Shown here piece after piece: positions 38,341 through 48,924 of a stretch of 48,924 nt of DNA (positions are counted from its first letter, which is position 1; each line of letters opens with the position of its first letter). The position numbers and the translations under genes were made by a program. The notes beneath the pieces are model-generated. The model made no database searches, had not been told where the DNA came from, and saw nothing but the letters and a program-made list of their open reading frames with translations. The DNA lies in the NCBI GenBank assembly GCA_902559565.1, contig CACEIH010000003.1, positions 1-48,924 of the forward strand. The letters run 5' to 3'. The stretch is from an uncultured Pelagibacteraceae bacterium (lineage in GTDB: Bacteria; Pseudomonadota; Alphaproteobacteria; Pelagibacterales; Pelagibacteraceae).

Positions 38341-38613
38341 TTATAATAAAGCTAGGTTTCGAGCTCTTTTAATTGAAACTGACAATTCTCTTTGTTTTTT
38401 TTGACTTACATTAGTAATTCTAGATGGTAAAATTTTTCCATTTTCTGAAACATATTTTCTTAAGAGTTTAACATTTTTGTAATCAACGATTGGCGCACCC
38501 TTTGCTGATAGCGGGCAATTTTTTTTAAACTTATATTTATTGGGCTGGAAAATACTTAGCTTAGCAAAATTGCTTTGTTTATTTTTTTTATTAGTATTAT
38601 GTTTTTTTGGCAT
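38341..38613 (-). CDS. rpsR: 30S ribosomal protein S18
   Basis: 90 aa; [48 protein letters not shown]. Confidence 0.97.
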   Translation of the reverse strand: MPKKHNTNKKNKQSNFAKLSIFQPNKYKFKKNCPLSAKGAPIVDYKNVKLLRKYVSENGKILPSRITNVSQKKQRELSVSIKRARNLALL

Positions 38614-38615
38614 AT

Positions 38616-38969
38616 TTAATTTTTATTTTTCTCTTTTTTGTCAACATCATCTTTTTTTGCAAAATAATTTGTATCAAGATCAAATTTTTTCACTCTAACT
38701 GTAAGATATCTTAATAATTTTTTATCAATAGACTCATTTTTTTCTAATTCATCTATTACGTTTCCTTTACCTTTTATTTTAAAGTGTATGTAGCTACCTT
38801 TTCTATTTTTTTTGATAAGGTAAGAAAGATTTAATAATCCCCAATTTTCAGTTTTTACTACTTCGCCATCATTTTTTTCTACAATTTTTGAATATTTTTC
38901 TGTTAATTGTTTAATTTCACTGGGTGAAGTATCCTGTCTAGCTATTATTGTATGTTCGTATAAATTCAT
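38616..38969 (-). CDS. rpsF: 30S ribosomal protein S6
   Basis: 117 aa; [63 protein letters not shown]. Confidence 0.96.
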   Translation of the reverse strand: MNLYEHTIIARQDTSPSEIKQLTEKYSKIVEKNDGEVVKTENWGLLNLSYLIKKNRKGSYIHFKIKGKGNVIDELEKNESIDKKLLRYLTVRVKKFDLDTNYFAKKDDVDKKEKNKN

Positions 38970-39001
38970 TTAAGTTCTTTAATAAAAATTGAGGATATAC
39001 T

Positions 39002-39028
39002 ATTATAAATATTCAATTTCAATAGCAA
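39002..39028 (-). promoter_or_regulatory. Putative sigma70-type promoter for rpsF-rpsR-rplI-dnaB
   Basis: Minus strand TTGCTA (39028-39023), 15-nt spacer, TATAAT (39007-39002), in the divergent rpsF/fabD intergenic region. Spacer is short and the background is AT-rich. Confidence 0.4.
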
Positions 39029-39055
39029 AAAGGACAAAAAAAATAGGTTTTTTAG

Positions 39056-39982
39056 ATGTTTTCAGTAATTTTTCCAGGTCAAGGATCACAAATAATAGGG
39101 ATGGGAAAAGAATTTTTTGAAAAATATGATCTTGTTAAAAATTTATTTAAAGAAGCTGATGAAGCTTTGGATTTATCATTATCAAAAATTATTTTAGAGG
39201 GACCAAAAGAGGAATTAGATCTTACAATTAATACTCAACCAGCAATATTCTTAGTAAGTTACTCAATTTTTAATGTTATAAAAAAGGAATTTAATATTGA
39301 TTTAGGTAAAGCTAAATATTTTGCTGGTCATTCATTAGGAGAATATTCAGCATTATCTTGCGCAGAGTATTTGGCTTTTTCAGATACATTGAAACTTTTA
39401 CGAGCAAGAGGAGACGCTATGCAAAATGCAGTTCCTAAAGGTGAGGGAGGAATGTTAGCAGTTTTAGGGTCTACGGTTGAAAAAATTGAAAAAATTTTAA
39501 AAGAAAATGAAAACAATTTTACAGCTCAAATAGCTAACGATAATTCTGAAGGCCAAATAGTATTAAGTGGAAAAAATAATGACTTAGAAAATCTAACTGA
39601 AGTTTTAAAAAAAAATATGATCAAAAATATTAAATTACCAGTCAGTGCACCATTTCATTGTAAATTAATGAATAAAGCTACTGAGATTATGAAAAAAAAA
39701 ATTGATAATACAATTTTTAATGATTCAAAAAATATATTGATTTCAAATGTAACTGCTCAAGAAATTTTGAACAAAGATGATCTAAAGAAACTTCTTATTG
39801 AACAAATTGAAAATAGGGTAAGATGGAGAGAAAGTGTAATTTATATGATTAACAAAGAAGTTGATCATTTTATAGAGATAGGACCTGGAAAAGTGTTATC
39901 AGGACTTATCAAAAGAATAAATAAAAATGTAAAAATCAATACAATTAACAATGAGAGTGATATAAAAGATTTAAATATATGA
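39056..39982 (+). CDS. fabD: Malonyl-CoA:ACP transacylase
   Basis: 308 aa; FSVIFPGQGSQIIGMGKEF, FAGHSLGEYSALSCA, APFHCKLM. Confidence 0.96.
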   Translation: MFSVIFPGQGSQIIGMGKEFFEKYDLVKNLFKEADEALDLSLSKIILEGPKEELDLTINTQPAIFLVSYSIFNVIKKEFNIDLGKAKYFAGHSLGEYSALSCAEYLAFSDTLKLLRARGDAMQNAVPKGEGGMLAVLGSTVEKIEKILKENENNFTAQIANDNSEGQIVLSGKNNDLENLTEVLKKNMIKNIKLPVSAPFHCKLMNKATEIMKKKIDNTIFNDSKNILISNVTAQEILNKDDLKKLLIEQIENRVRWRESVIYMINKEVDHFIEIGPGKVLSGLIKRINKNVKINTINNESDIKDLNI

Positions 39983-40716
39983 ATGATTTAAAAAATAAGA
40001 ATATAATCGTTACAGGAGCCTCAGGAGGAATAGGAAATTCGATTGTTAAACGATTAAATGATTGTGGAGCAAATATATTAGCCTCTGGTACTAAACTTGA
40101 AAAGTTAGAGGAATTAAAATCAAATTTTACTAATATTAAAATACTTAAATTTGATATTTCTCAAAATGATCAAATAGAAAAATTTATTGAAAATGCATCA
40201 GCTGAATTAGATGGAAATTTAGATTGTCTAGTTAATAATGCTGGAATAACGCAAGATAATTTAGCAATTAGAATGAGCCTAAATGAATGGAAAAAAGTAA
40301 TTGATATTAATTTAACTTCAACTTTTCTTCTTAGTAAGTTTGCGATTAAAAAGATGCTCAAAAATAAATCTGGAAAGATTATTAATATTACTTCAATAGT
40401 TGGCCATACTGGAAATTTAGGGCAAGCTAATTATACAGCTTCTAAAGCAGGTATAGTTGCTATGTCGAAAAGTTTAGCAATTGAGTATGCTAAAAAGAAT
40501 ATTAATATTAATTGTATTTCCCCAGGTTTCATAAAAACAGCAATGACTGATAAAATAGATGAGAAATTTAAAGAAATTATAGTCTCAAAAATACCTTCAG
40601 CAAGGTTAGGAGAGCCTGAAGATATTGCAAATGCTGTTATTTTTTTAGCCTCTAATCTATCAGATTATATTAATGGGGAAACACTACATGTTAATGGGGG
40701 CATGTATATGGGTTGA
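39979..40716 (+). CDS. fabG: 3-oxoacyl-ACP reductase
   Basis: 245 aa; NIIVTGASGGIGNSIVKRL, LVNNAGITQDNLAIRM, GNLGQANYTASKAGIVAMSKSLA, YINGETLHVNGGMYM. Confidence 0.96.
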   Translation: MNDLKNKNIIVTGASGGIGNSIVKRLNDCGANILASGTKLEKLEELKSNFTNIKILKFDISQNDQIEKFIENASAELDGNLDCLVNNAGITQDNLAIRMSLNEWKKVIDINLTSTFLLSKFAIKKMLKNKSGKIINITSIVGHTGNLGQANYTASKAGIVAMSKSLAIEYAKKNININCISPGFIKTAMTDKIDEKFKEIIVSKIPSARLGEPEDIANAVIFLASNLSDYINGETLHVNGGMYMG

Positions 40717-40764
40717 CAAAACAAGTTTTTGAACTAAGAAGAATTAAAACAGTAAAGGATCAAT

Positions 40765-41004
40765 ATGTCAGAAGATGTTTCAAGCAAAGTTAAAAAAATA
40801 GTAGCAGATCACCTTGGTATAGATGAAGCGAAGGTAACAGAGGATTCAAGCTTTATAGATGATTTGGGTGCAGATAGTTTAGATACTGTTGAATTAGTAA
40901 TGGCTTTTGAAGAAGAATTTGGTTCAGAAATTTCTGATAGTGAAGCTGAGAAAATTTTAACAGTTGGTGATGCAGTAAAATTTATTGAAGGAAAAGCTAA
41001 TTAA
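40765..41004 (+). CDS. acpP: Acyl carrier protein
   Basis: 79 aa; phosphopantetheine motif [21 protein letters not shown]. Confidence 0.97.
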   Translation: MSEDVSSKVKKIVADHLGIDEAKVTEDSSFIDDLGADSLDTVELVMAFEEEFGSEISDSEAEKILTVGDAVKFIEGKAN

Positions 41005-41012
41005 TTTTTTTC

Positions 41013-41645
41013 ATGCCCTCAGACAATGATGGGATAATGATTATTCTGTCCTCTCCATCAGGAGCAGGAAAGACAACATTGGTAAGCCTGCTGTCAAAAT
41101 TAGAAAATTTTGAAGTTTCAATTTCCCATACCACTAGAAAACCCAGACAAAATGAAACTCAAGATAAAGATTATTACTTTGTAACAGAAGAAAAGTTTAA
41201 TAGATTAATTAAAAACGAAGAGTTTTTAGAGTACGCAAAAGTTTTTAATAATTTTTATGGCACAACTAGAACCCCAGTCATTGACAAATTAGATAAAGGA
41301 AAAAATGTATTATTTGATATTGATTGGCAAGGAGCTGATCAAATTAAAAACAAAAGATTAGATTATAAATTAATTACTTTTTTCATTTTACCACCAAGCA
41401 AGGAAGTTTTATTTCAAAGATTATCTAACAGGGACATGAAAGATAAATTGATAGCAGAGGAAAGAATGAAACAATTTAGTCGTGATGTTCTTCATTGGAT
41501 TAACTATGACTATGTGGTGATTAATGAAAATCTTGATAACTGTTATTCAAAAATATATAATTTAATTAAAGCTGAAATTAATAATGGTTCAAAAGATTAT
41601 GATCCTGATTTTATAAGAGAACATGTTAAAAAATTAACTTCTTGA
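41013..41645 (+). CDS. gmk: Guanylate kinase
   Basis: 210 aa; [54 protein letters not shown]. Confidence 0.96.
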   Translation: MPSDNDGIMIILSSPSGAGKTTLVSLLSKLENFEVSISHTTRKPRQNETQDKDYYFVTEEKFNRLIKNEEFLEYAKVFNNFYGTTRTPVIDKLDKGKNVLFDIDWQGADQIKNKRLDYKLITFFILPPSKEVLFQRLSNRDMKDKLIAEERMKQFSRDVLHWINYDYVVINENLDNCYSKIYNLIKAEINNGSKDYDPDFIREHVKKLTS

Positions 41646-42422
41646 TTTTTCATACTCCTCAGCAATTTTATAATAAGTTTCAAAATTCAAGTTTTGTGGT
41701 CTTAAATCTAAACTAATATTTAATTTATTTAGAATATCATTTTTTTTGGGAAATAATTGATTAAAAGGTTTTTTTATCATTTTTCTTCTATGATTAAAAA
41801 AAATTCTAGTAATTTTTTCAAGATTATGAGGATTTTTAAGTTTTAAAAATTTTTTTTTAGGTGAAAAAAGTAATAATGAACTATCTATCTTAGGTCTAGG
41901 TGAAAAACTATTAGGCTTTATGTCTATAATCTTTTTGATATTCAATTTCCAGTTGGCTAATATTGATAATCTTCCATAATTTGAACAGTTATATTTTGAT
42001 AAAATTCTATCAGCCACTTCTTTTTGAAACATTAAAACTAGATTGCTGAACCATAAATTCTCATCATTAAAATTCAAAATCCATTTACACAAAATTTCTG
42101 TAGATATATTGTAAGGTAAATTTCCAAAAACTAATAATGGTTCGTCACAGATTAGATTTTCATTTAAGTTAAGTATATCATCATTAATGATATCAATTTT
42201 ATTTCCAAATTCTTTGTCTAACAGGGGTATAAGATTATTATCTTTTTCAATTACAAAAAATTTTTTTGGTTTTTTTTTTAATAAAGATATTGTCAAGTTT
42301 CCAGTTCCTGGCCCAACTTCTAAAATTGATTTATTTTCAATTTTGGCAATTTCAGAAATTTTGTTAATTATATTCTTATCAATTAAAAAATTTTGTCCTA
42401 AACTTTTTTTTGCTTTAATCAC
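41634..42422 (-). CDS. rsmA: 16S rRNA dimethyladenosine transferase
   Basis: 262 aa; [63 protein letters not shown]. Confidence 0.95.
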   Translation of the reverse strand: MIKAKKSLGQNFLIDKNIINKISEIAKIENKSILEVGPGTGNLTISLLKKKPKKFFVIEKDNNLIPLLDKEFGNKIDIINDDILNLNENLICDEPLLVFGNLPYNISTEILCKWILNFNDENLWFSNLVLMFQKEVADRILSKYNCSNYGRLSILANWKLNIKKIIDIKPNSFSPRPKIDSSLLLFSPKKKFLKLKNPHNLEKITRIFFNHRRKMIKKPFNQLFPKKNDILNKLNISLDLRPQNLNFETYYKIAEEYEKSRS

Positions 42423-43360
42423 CTTTTATCTAAAAATTGAATTGCTTTAATCAAACTAATAGGTGTTGATAAATTTTTGTTAAACATTTTTTCATTTGGG
42501 CCATGATCTGGTGATATTCTATAAAAAGGTAATCCAAGTGTAATATTAATTGCATCATATTCCTTTAATGTCTTTAAAGGTGTTAGAACTTGATCATGAT
42601 ACATACCTAAAATAACATCATATTTTATTCTATTTTGTTTTAAAAATAATGTATCAGTTGGAAATGGACCATAAATTTGAAATCCTTTTTTTCTTAAATT
42701 TTTAATTGCAGGAGAAACAATTTTAATATCTTCATTAAGTTTTAAAATACTTTCACAATGTGGATTTAATCCAGCTACACCGATTTTTGGTACAAAACCC
42801 ATATTTTTCTTATAAAAGTTATTAATCAACATTACTTTTTCTTTTATCAATTTTTGACTTATCTTTTTCGAGACTAATTTGAGTGGTAGATGGGTAGTGA
42901 TAGGACAAACTGATAAATTTTTATTGTAAATTAACATTGCATTTTTTTTTATTTTAAATTTTTTTGAAATATATTCAGTCATTCCTAAATATTTTTTGTT
43001 TAAAAATTTAGATTTATTGATAGGACCATTTATAAACTTATCGGTCAAATTTGAGTTTATTATTTTAAAAGCAATATCAAAACATTTTTTTAAAAAGATA
43101 TGTGTTTTTTTAATATCTAAATCTATATCAATTAAATTAATTACATTATTGTTCAATCGAAACTTTTCTAGATTTTTATAATCAATTAAATTTAACCTTT
43201 TTTTAAATTTAAATTTTTTCATTTGAGATTTAAGTATTTTTTTTGAAGAAATTAAAACTAGAGGACTTTTAGATTTGTATAATTTTTGTGATTTAAAAAA
43301 AATTTCAAAAAAAACACTTTTAGGTTCGCCTGTGACTATAATTATGGGTTTAATTTTCAT
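42419..43360 (-). CDS. pdxA: 4-hydroxythreonine-4-phosphate dehydrogenase
   Basis: 313 aa; FINGPINKSKFLNKKYLGMTEYISKKF, VAGLNPHCESIL, GPFPTDTLF, GMYHDQVLTPLKTL, ISPDHGPNEKMF. Confidence 0.93.
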   Translation of the reverse strand: MKIKPIIIVTGEPKSVFFEIFFKSQKLYKSKSPLVLISSKKILKSQMKKFKFKKRLNLIDYKNLEKFRLNNNVINLIDIDLDIKKTHIFLKKCFDIAFKIINSNLTDKFINGPINKSKFLNKKYLGMTEYISKKFKIKKNAMLIYNKNLSVCPITTHLPLKLVSKKISQKLIKEKVMLINNFYKKNMGFVPKIGVAGLNPHCESILKLNEDIKIVSPAIKNLRKKGFQIYGPFPTDTLFLKQNRIKYDVILGMYHDQVLTPLKTLKEYDAINITLGLPFYRISPDHGPNEKMFNKNLSTPISLIKAIQFLDKR

Positions 43361-44279
43361 TAATAATATAATTAATTTTTGATTTGTTAAAATAAATCTT
43401 TGAAAATTGATTCAATTGTCTGTTTGTTTCAAACTCTATAAGTTTTTTAAGTTCTTCATCCTTATCAATTTTGATTTTTGTAAATTTAATATCATCTATC
43501 ATTAAAATTAAAAAATTATTTCCTACTTGAATAACGTCAGTAAATTCATTTATATTTTTATTTTGAAGATTTTGATTAATTATATTTGATAAACTAGTTT
43601 CATTTACCCAACCTATTTTACCTCCAAATTTAGAAGTATCTGAAATACTGTAAATATTTGCAGTATTACCGAATCCAATTTCTTTTATACTAGACTGAAT
43701 TTTTTTGATTAATTCGTTTAAATTTTGATTAACATCTTTCTCAAAAATAATTTCTGATAATAAATATTCTTTTTTATCTTTTTCAGCTGCGTCCTCGATT
43801 TTTGCTAGTAATTTACTTTTATCAATCTTTATTTGATCTTTAAATTTGAAATATATTAAATCATTCCATAAAATATCAATCATTAATTTTCTTTTAATTT
43901 CATCTAAGGTATAATTTTTTTTCTGTATTAACAAATTTTCAAATTCTGGTTTACTTAAATTTAATTTTGTATAAAGATTTTTTAAAAGATTTTCTTTAAG
44001 TTCATTATTTTCATTACTTACTAAAAGTTTATTTATTTCATTATTCTTTATTATTTCTGTTATTAGCGATTTTTTAGCGATTTGATTTATTTTTTTTTCA
44101 CCAAGAGTTGAGAGATTTGGATTTAAAATTTCTAAATAATCACTTTCTTTTTTAATATCAACATTAGTTATAATTTCTTTATCTACAGATATTTGTATGA
44201 ATGCTTTTTCAGTTGAAAAAACTGAAGTACTAAATAAAATTAAAAAAAATAAAAAGAAATAATTTTTTTTATTTAACAT
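43350..44279 (-). CDS. surA: SurA-like periplasmic peptidyl-prolyl isomerase/chaperone
   Basis: 309 aa; signal peptide, SurA N-domain-like region, rotamase-like YLLSEIIFEKD...FGGKIGWVNETSL; located between lptD and pdxA as in other Proteobacteria. Confidence 0.85.
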   Translation of the reverse strand: MLNKKNYFFLFFLILFSTSVFSTEKAFIQISVDKEIITNVDIKKESDYLEILNPNLSTLGEKKINQIAKKSLITEIIKNNEINKLLVSNENNELKENLLKNLYTKLNLSKPEFENLLIQKKNYTLDEIKRKLMIDILWNDLIYFKFKDQIKIDKSKLLAKIEDAAEKDKKEYLLSEIIFEKDVNQNLNELIKKIQSSIKEIGFGNTANIYSISDTSKFGGKIGWVNETSLSNIINQNLQNKNINEFTDVIQVGNNFLILMIDDIKFTKIKIDKDEELKKLIEFETNRQLNQFSKIYFNKSKINYIINEN

Positions 44280-46663
44280 TAATCTTTTAAGTTAGGTGTA
44301 CTTGCAATTTGACCGAATGGCATTATAGTAAGTTTAAGGTAGATGTTTTCTTGAGGCTTTATGTCTCTATCTTCGTAATAACTTTTGTTGTATTCGATCG
44401 ATGCTGCCAAACAATCAATTTTATATTGATAAATCAAATTGTAATATTCAGTTAAATCTTTTTCTATATTTTCTCTGGTAGAAAAAGAGATATTGTTAGT
44501 ATCATTAAAATTATATTTTAATTCACTTTTTAAATATGAAACTTTATCTTCTTTATCATTTTCATTAATATAGTCAAAAGAGGTTTCAAATTTGTCTAAA
44601 TTCAAGTTTGCTGTAAAATTTTCGTAACTTATGTCATTAAAATTATTTTTTGTTGAGAAATTATATTTCGTTGTAAAAAATTCGTTAGGATCAAAAGAAA
44701 TTTCTCCAAAAAAATTAGATGTTTTTTGACCCATTTGGTTGTTAGTGGGTAAGTTTTTATTCTCATCTAATCTTGTATTATTTGCAATTTTAAATACTAA
44801 ATTTTCTCTAGAATTTACTTTGTTAATTCTCTTAAATTCACTACCGTAGGTTAAAGATAGGCCTCCTTCCAATGAATCATTCGATGCCAGTCTATTCATA
44901 CCATATACATTATTAACATCTAATCTTGTAAAATTACTACTTTGATTCTTAGTATGATCTGGGCTCATCTTAATTGAAATTTTTGGATTTATAATATTTT
45001 GAAAATTTTCATTTTCTTTAATTAGAGGTAAGGATGAATTAAATTGAAGTAAACCTCCTAAATAATAATTTTCACCCTTTTTATATGAACTAGAATTTTG
45101 AGTATCAGAATTAGAATTTTTCAAAATAAATTCATAATTATTAAAGAATCCATTTTTTGTTACTTTAGGGTAAGAGCTAAAAATTAAATCATTTATATTT
45201 ATTTTTTCAAATATATTTGTTTGATAATTTTTAATTATATTTTCGGAATAAAAAGTAAAGTCACCATTGAGATTAGTTCTATTTTCAAGTTTTTTTGCTA
45301 AATTAATTTGTGGTAAAATAAATTCATATCTATCTGACTTATCCTTATCAAGATCTTCAAGCACTGTTACGTTAGCATCTATAGAAAAATTTTCAGAGTA
45401 CATATCTAAATTTAAAGAATTTTCTAAAACGGTTGAGCTTTTAATGATTTCAGATTTTAAATTATTTAATCTTAAATATGTATCATTAGAAGTTTTTTCT
45501 ATTCTTAAATCTAAATTTGTTTCTTCAAAATAGTCAAAATCTAAATCTTTTTTCAAGTTATAAAAAAAATGATTTTTTGAACTTTTATCTTTTTCAGCAA
45601 AAAAACTAAAATCAGCTATTGATTCACTGCTTTCTGTAACTTGTCTATATTCAGTTTGTAGTAAAATTTTATCAGATGCATAAAGTCGAGGCGTGAATGT
45701 AAAGTCTTTACTCTCACTAATCACTTTAAAATAAGGAAGGCTTAAGTAATTTCCTGAATTAGATGACTCCGTGAGAGTTGGTATCAAAAAACCAGACTTT
45801 CTATCTACAGTTGGATCAGGGTGAAAAAATTTTGGAAAATAAAAAACTGGTACATCATAAACTTTTAAAAATGCGTTTTTATAATTAATAATTTGTTTTT
45901 TTTTATCATGCTGAATTTGTTCAGCAGATAATTGCCAAGGTGGACATTTATCATTTCTCTTACAGGTTGTAAAAATCCCTTTTTTAATTTCTGTAAAATT
46001 AACATCATTAGCAACTGAACGTCCTTTAAGTCGTGGTTCATTCTCTTTATTAAATGATTTATTATTTAAATTAATCTCTATGTCTTTACCAAACAACTTT
46101 TTAGTTTTAGTGTTTATATAAGCCAGATCTGTTTTAAAATTATTTTTCTCAAAATCATTTAATTCAAGACCTTTTATCTTTAAAATACTTTTATTTTTAT
46201 TAAAATTAAATGACTCCATTAAAAATGTATTATTTAAATTGTCTTTTAAAACTGAATTATAGTTTGAGGATAAAATTTTTTTAACTACATCATAAATAAC
46301 AAACTCTGTTTCAAGAGTTATTTTTTCATCAATATCTATTATCCTCGTTTTATTTTTTGTAGAAATTAATGATCTATTTTGATCAATATTTATTTCATCA
46401 AATTCAAGTTTAATATTATCTGACTTAATAAAAGCTAATCCATTAAATGCTTTAAGAACATTTAATTTTTTATCATATTCAAATCTTGCCGCTTCAATTT
46501 CAATATCCTCACTAGATGATATTGCCTTGCCATTAGTCGCTTTAATCAACTCACCATTTTCAAGTACTTGGATTTCTGAAGTTTTAAAAGTAAATTCTTT
46601 TGCATATGAATTCGCACATAGAATTATAAAAAAAAAAACAAATATGATTATGTTATTTTTCAT
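44279..46663 (-). CDS. lptD: LPS assembly outer membrane protein LptD
   Basis: 794 aa; signal peptide, OstA-like N-domain, CPPWQLSAEQIQHDKKKQIINYKNAFLKVYDVPVFYFPKFFHPDPTVDRKSGFLIPT. Confidence 0.94.
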   Translation of the reverse strand: MKNNIIIFVFFFIILCANSYAKEFTFKTSEIQVLENGELIKATNGKAISSSEDIEIEAARFEYDKKLNVLKAFNGLAFIKSDNIKLEFDEINIDQNRSLISTKNKTRIIDIDEKITLETEFVIYDVVKKILSSNYNSVLKDNLNNTFLMESFNFNKNKSILKIKGLELNDFEKNNFKTDLAYINTKTKKLFGKDIEINLNNKSFNKENEPRLKGRSVANDVNFTEIKKGIFTTCKRNDKCPPWQLSAEQIQHDKKKQIINYKNAFLKVYDVPVFYFPKFFHPDPTVDRKSGFLIPTLTESSNSGNYLSLPYFKVISESKDFTFTPRLYASDKILLQTEYRQVTESSESIADFSFFAEKDKSSKNHFFYNLKKDLDFDYFEETNLDLRIEKTSNDTYLRLNNLKSEIIKSSTVLENSLNLDMYSENFSIDANVTVLEDLDKDKSDRYEFILPQINLAKKLENRTNLNGDFTFYSENIIKNYQTNIFEKININDLIFSSYPKVTKNGFFNNYEFILKNSNSDTQNSSSYKKGENYYLGGLLQFNSSLPLIKENENFQNIINPKISIKMSPDHTKNQSSNFTRLDVNNVYGMNRLASNDSLEGGLSLTYGSEFKRINKVNSRENLVFKIANNTRLDENKNLPTNNQMGQKTSNFFGEISFDPNEFFTTKYNFSTKNNFNDISYENFTANLNLDKFETSFDYINENDKEDKVSYLKSELKYNFNDTNNISFSTRENIEKDLTEYYNLIYQYKIDCLAASIEYNKSYYEDRDIKPQENIYLKLTIMPFGQIASTPNLKD

Positions 46664-47732
46664 TTATTCTTATTAGACCCATAATTGAAATAATAGACAA
46701 ACATATAATTGGTATTAAGGTTGATGCCATAGCTGGTATTTTTCCATTATTTCCTAAAGAGTTAAAAATGAAATTTATATAGTAAATTATTACAGACATT
46801 AAAACCCCAAAAATTATGTGAAAAAAAAGTGATCTGTTTTTGCTTATATTGAACATAATAATACATGATAAAACAGTTAAAATTCCATAAAAAACTGGTG
46901 TTGTGAAAAGATTTAATAAATGTATTTGAATTTCTTTTGAGGAATATCCCAAATTTTCATAGTCTTTTTTAAGATTGAACAATTCTAATAAATTTAAAGT
47001 AGAAATATTTGAAAAAAGGCTATTTATTTTTTCTGTATTAAAGCTGGTTTGTAAATCATAACTTTTTATATTTGTATTTGAAATATTTTCTTTAGTAATT
47101 ATTGGTTCATTTATAATCCATAAATTTTTACTTATATTAATTTTATTAGCTTGAATAGTTTGCTCTAATTCAAAATTTTTATCAAATTGATTAATTACAA
47201 CATCAATTAAATAATTTTCTTTTATATATTTTGCTTTGACAATTAAAATAGATTGATTGATTTCATCTTTTAACCATAACCCACTTTCATTTACTACAGC
47301 TAAATATTTATTATCTTTAGAATAGTCATTTTTAATATCAGTATAAAAAAATTTTAATTTTGATGCTGCGTTATAAAAAATGAATACTGTAAAGACACCA
47401 ATAAGAAAAGATGAAAAAAATAAAATTTTTATAATTTTTATATTACTTAAACCATTTGTTTTAAGTAAATTTAATTCATCTTTTTTAAAGAGATCGTAAA
47501 ATAAAAATTGAGTAGACAATAAAAAAATAAATGGAAAAACTTCAAATAGTGTAATTGGTGCACCGAGAAAAGTAATTAGATATGGAATCATGAAATTTAC
47601 ATTTAAATTTTTAAAAAAAGAAATTTCTTCGAGAACACTTAAAATAATTATTAGGCTGAAGAATATTATACTTATAAGAATTATTTTTTTTGTAAAATTA
47701 CTTACAATATATTTTTCGTATGTTTTAAGCAT
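46653..47732 (-). CDS. lptG: LPS export permease LptG
   Basis: 359 aa; YjgP/YjgQ family topology; downstream of lptF, upstream of lptD. Confidence 0.9.
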   Translation of the reverse strand: MLKTYEKYIVSNFTKKIILISIIFFSLIIILSVLEEISFFKNLNVNFMIPYLITFLGAPITLFEVFPFIFLLSTQFLFYDLFKKDELNLLKTNGLSNIKIIKILFFSSFLIGVFTVFIFYNAASKLKFFYTDIKNDYSKDNKYLAVVNESGLWLKDEINQSILIVKAKYIKENYLIDVVINQFDKNFELEQTIQANKINISKNLWIINEPIITKENISNTNIKSYDLQTSFNTEKINSLFSNISTLNLLELFNLKKDYENLGYSSKEIQIHLLNLFTTPVFYGILTVLSCIIMFNISKNRSLFFHIIFGVLMSVIIYYINFIFNSLGNNGKIPAMASTLIPIICLSIISIMGLIRINEK

Positions 47733-48846
47733 TTTTTACACTCCTATAAAAAAGCATATAGATAATGAAGAAGCTTGAAATTGGTAATATCAAATATAAG
47801 TAAGTTGCAAATTCAGAAGATGTTGAATATCTTAATGATGCTTCAGATATGACCAATATAAAAAAAGTTATTAAAAAAATTAGTTTTTTATTTCTTTCAT
47901 ATCTAAAATTATTTTTAGGAAAAATTATTAAGAAACAACTTAGGATTGCAATTATTGGAATATATAAAGGCTTATAAAAGCGTTTAAACAATTCTTGTTT
48001 GATTTCATCATTTATTGACTCATTACAATTATTAGAATTTTTTTTTGAAAATATTTTTTTATCAAAAAATTTAAAATTTAAACAACTTAAAAGTTCTTTT
48101 GATGGCATCTCCTGTACTTTTGGAACTAATATTGTACTAGAAGTATAGTCTGCTAAATTAAAATCTATTTGTTCAAACTCAAATACATTAACTTTTTTTT
48201 TATCTTGGTTTATTACTTTTCCACCAAAAAGTTTAAAAATTTTTACATTATCATTATCAATTATCGTACCGTTTTTGGCATAGATCATTCTAGTTTGACC
48301 TTTAGTTGAATCATCTATAAAAATATTAGAATAGTTATCATTATCATAATTTTTCCTATCTATAAAAATTGTTAAACCATCAACTGCATTTATGAATTTT
48401 CCCTCTTTTAAAAGTGATGTAAAAAAATCTATATTTGAATTTTTTAATAACTCTCTTCCTTTAAATTGAGTTAATGGAGAAAGATAACTCCCAAATAATA
48501 TTTGGATTATTGTTAAAATAATTGAAAGATAAATAATTTTATTTGCAAAATCAATTTTAGTAATACCAAAAGTCCAAAAAATTTGTAATTCATTTTTATA
48601 CTCATACTCATTAATAATGTAGAATAATGAAATAAAAAAAATAAATGGAATAATCCTGTGAATTATTTTCGGAAAATTGAGAATTATATAAGAAAAATAG
48701 GTTTTTAGTCCGTGCCCGTCTTGACTTACAAAATCGAAATAATTCACTGCTTGCAAGGTCCAAACAATTACTCCTACACTAAGACACATAATAATGAAGA
48801 AATTTAAAGTATCTTTAGCAAAATTTCGAAAAATTAATTTTTTCAT
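47725..48846 (-). CDS. lptF: LPS export permease LptF
   Basis: 373 aa; YjgP/YjgQ family; RNFAKDTLNFFIIMCLSVGVIVWTLQAVNYFDFVSQDGHGLKTYFSYIILNFPKIIHRIIPFIFFISLFYIINEYEYKNELQIFWTFGI. Confidence 0.9.
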   Translation of the reverse strand: MKKLIFRNFAKDTLNFFIIMCLSVGVIVWTLQAVNYFDFVSQDGHGLKTYFSYIILNFPKIIHRIIPFIFFISLFYIINEYEYKNELQIFWTFGITKIDFANKIIYLSIILTIIQILFGSYLSPLTQFKGRELLKNSNIDFFTSLLKEGKFINAVDGLTIFIDRKNYDNDNYSNIFIDDSTKGQTRMIYAKNGTIIDNDNVKIFKLFGGKVINQDKKKVNVFEFEQIDFNLADYTSSTILVPKVQEMPSKELLSCLNFKFFDKKIFSKKNSNNCNESINDEIKQELFKRFYKPLYIPIIAILSCFLIIFPKNNFRYERNKKLIFLITFFILVISEASLRYSTSSEFATYLYLILPISSFFIIYMLFYRSVKNA

Positions 48847-48924
48847 TGAAAATAATAAATTTCTAAATATATACCATTCATTTATAACTCTTTGTATTTA
48901 AAAATATGTCTATTAAAATAAACC

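Noticed and set aside
1-48924. Search by eye for CRISPR arrays, transposases, integrases, tRNA or rRNA genes
   Set aside because: No regular spaced repeats, mobile-element proteins or tRNA/rRNA-like conserved segments were noticed; gaps are mostly too small. A tRNAscan/CRISPR finder run would be needed to exclude them formally.

Overview
This 48.9 kb AT-rich, tightly packed window has the gene content and style of a streamlined marine alphaproteobacterium of the SAR11 / Candidatus Pelagibacter type. That lineage call is inference from gene content, low GC and start/stop overlaps. Blocks from left to right: (1) the 3' end of a PxpC/KipA-like gene and an EamA permease; (2) a tandem glycine riboswitch followed by gcvT-gcvH-gcvP; (3) a translationally coupled cluster of an FAD amine-oxidase-like protein, DUF1365, a Cfa-like methyltransferase and a DUF3833 lipoprotein, with a divergent SDR, TspO/MBR and a FOXRED1/DadA-like FAD oxidoreductase; (4) selO; (5) a Mo formate dehydrogenase island (fused NuoE-NuoF-like subunit, catalytic subunit, fdhD, HPP membrane protein, NifU/IscU-like scaffold, mobA, moeA); (6) an EamA permease, a creatinase and an arginine:glycine amidinotransferase-like gene; (7) a small hypothetical, a MOSC protein, a charged coiled-coil protein and a divergent Cmk-like kinase; (8) MFS and EamA transporters, gshB, gshA and a PhnZ/TmpB-like HD-domain protein; (9) purF, cvpA, an RND/MMPL exporter, dnaB, rplI, rpsR, rpsF; (10) fabD-fabG-acpP-gmk; (11) ksgA, pdxA, surA-like, lptD, lptG, lptF. 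I saw no tRNA, rRNA, CRISPR, transposon or prophage module. The most interesting items are the permease-creatinase-amidinotransferase operon and its link to glycine/C1/formate metabolism, the membrane-lipid modification cluster, the accessory genes inside the FDH island, the HD-domain putative di-iron oxygenase next to the glutathione genes, the contracted fab-gmk and dnaB-cvpA gene orders, and a noncoding hairpin region near 26.2-26.36 kb.
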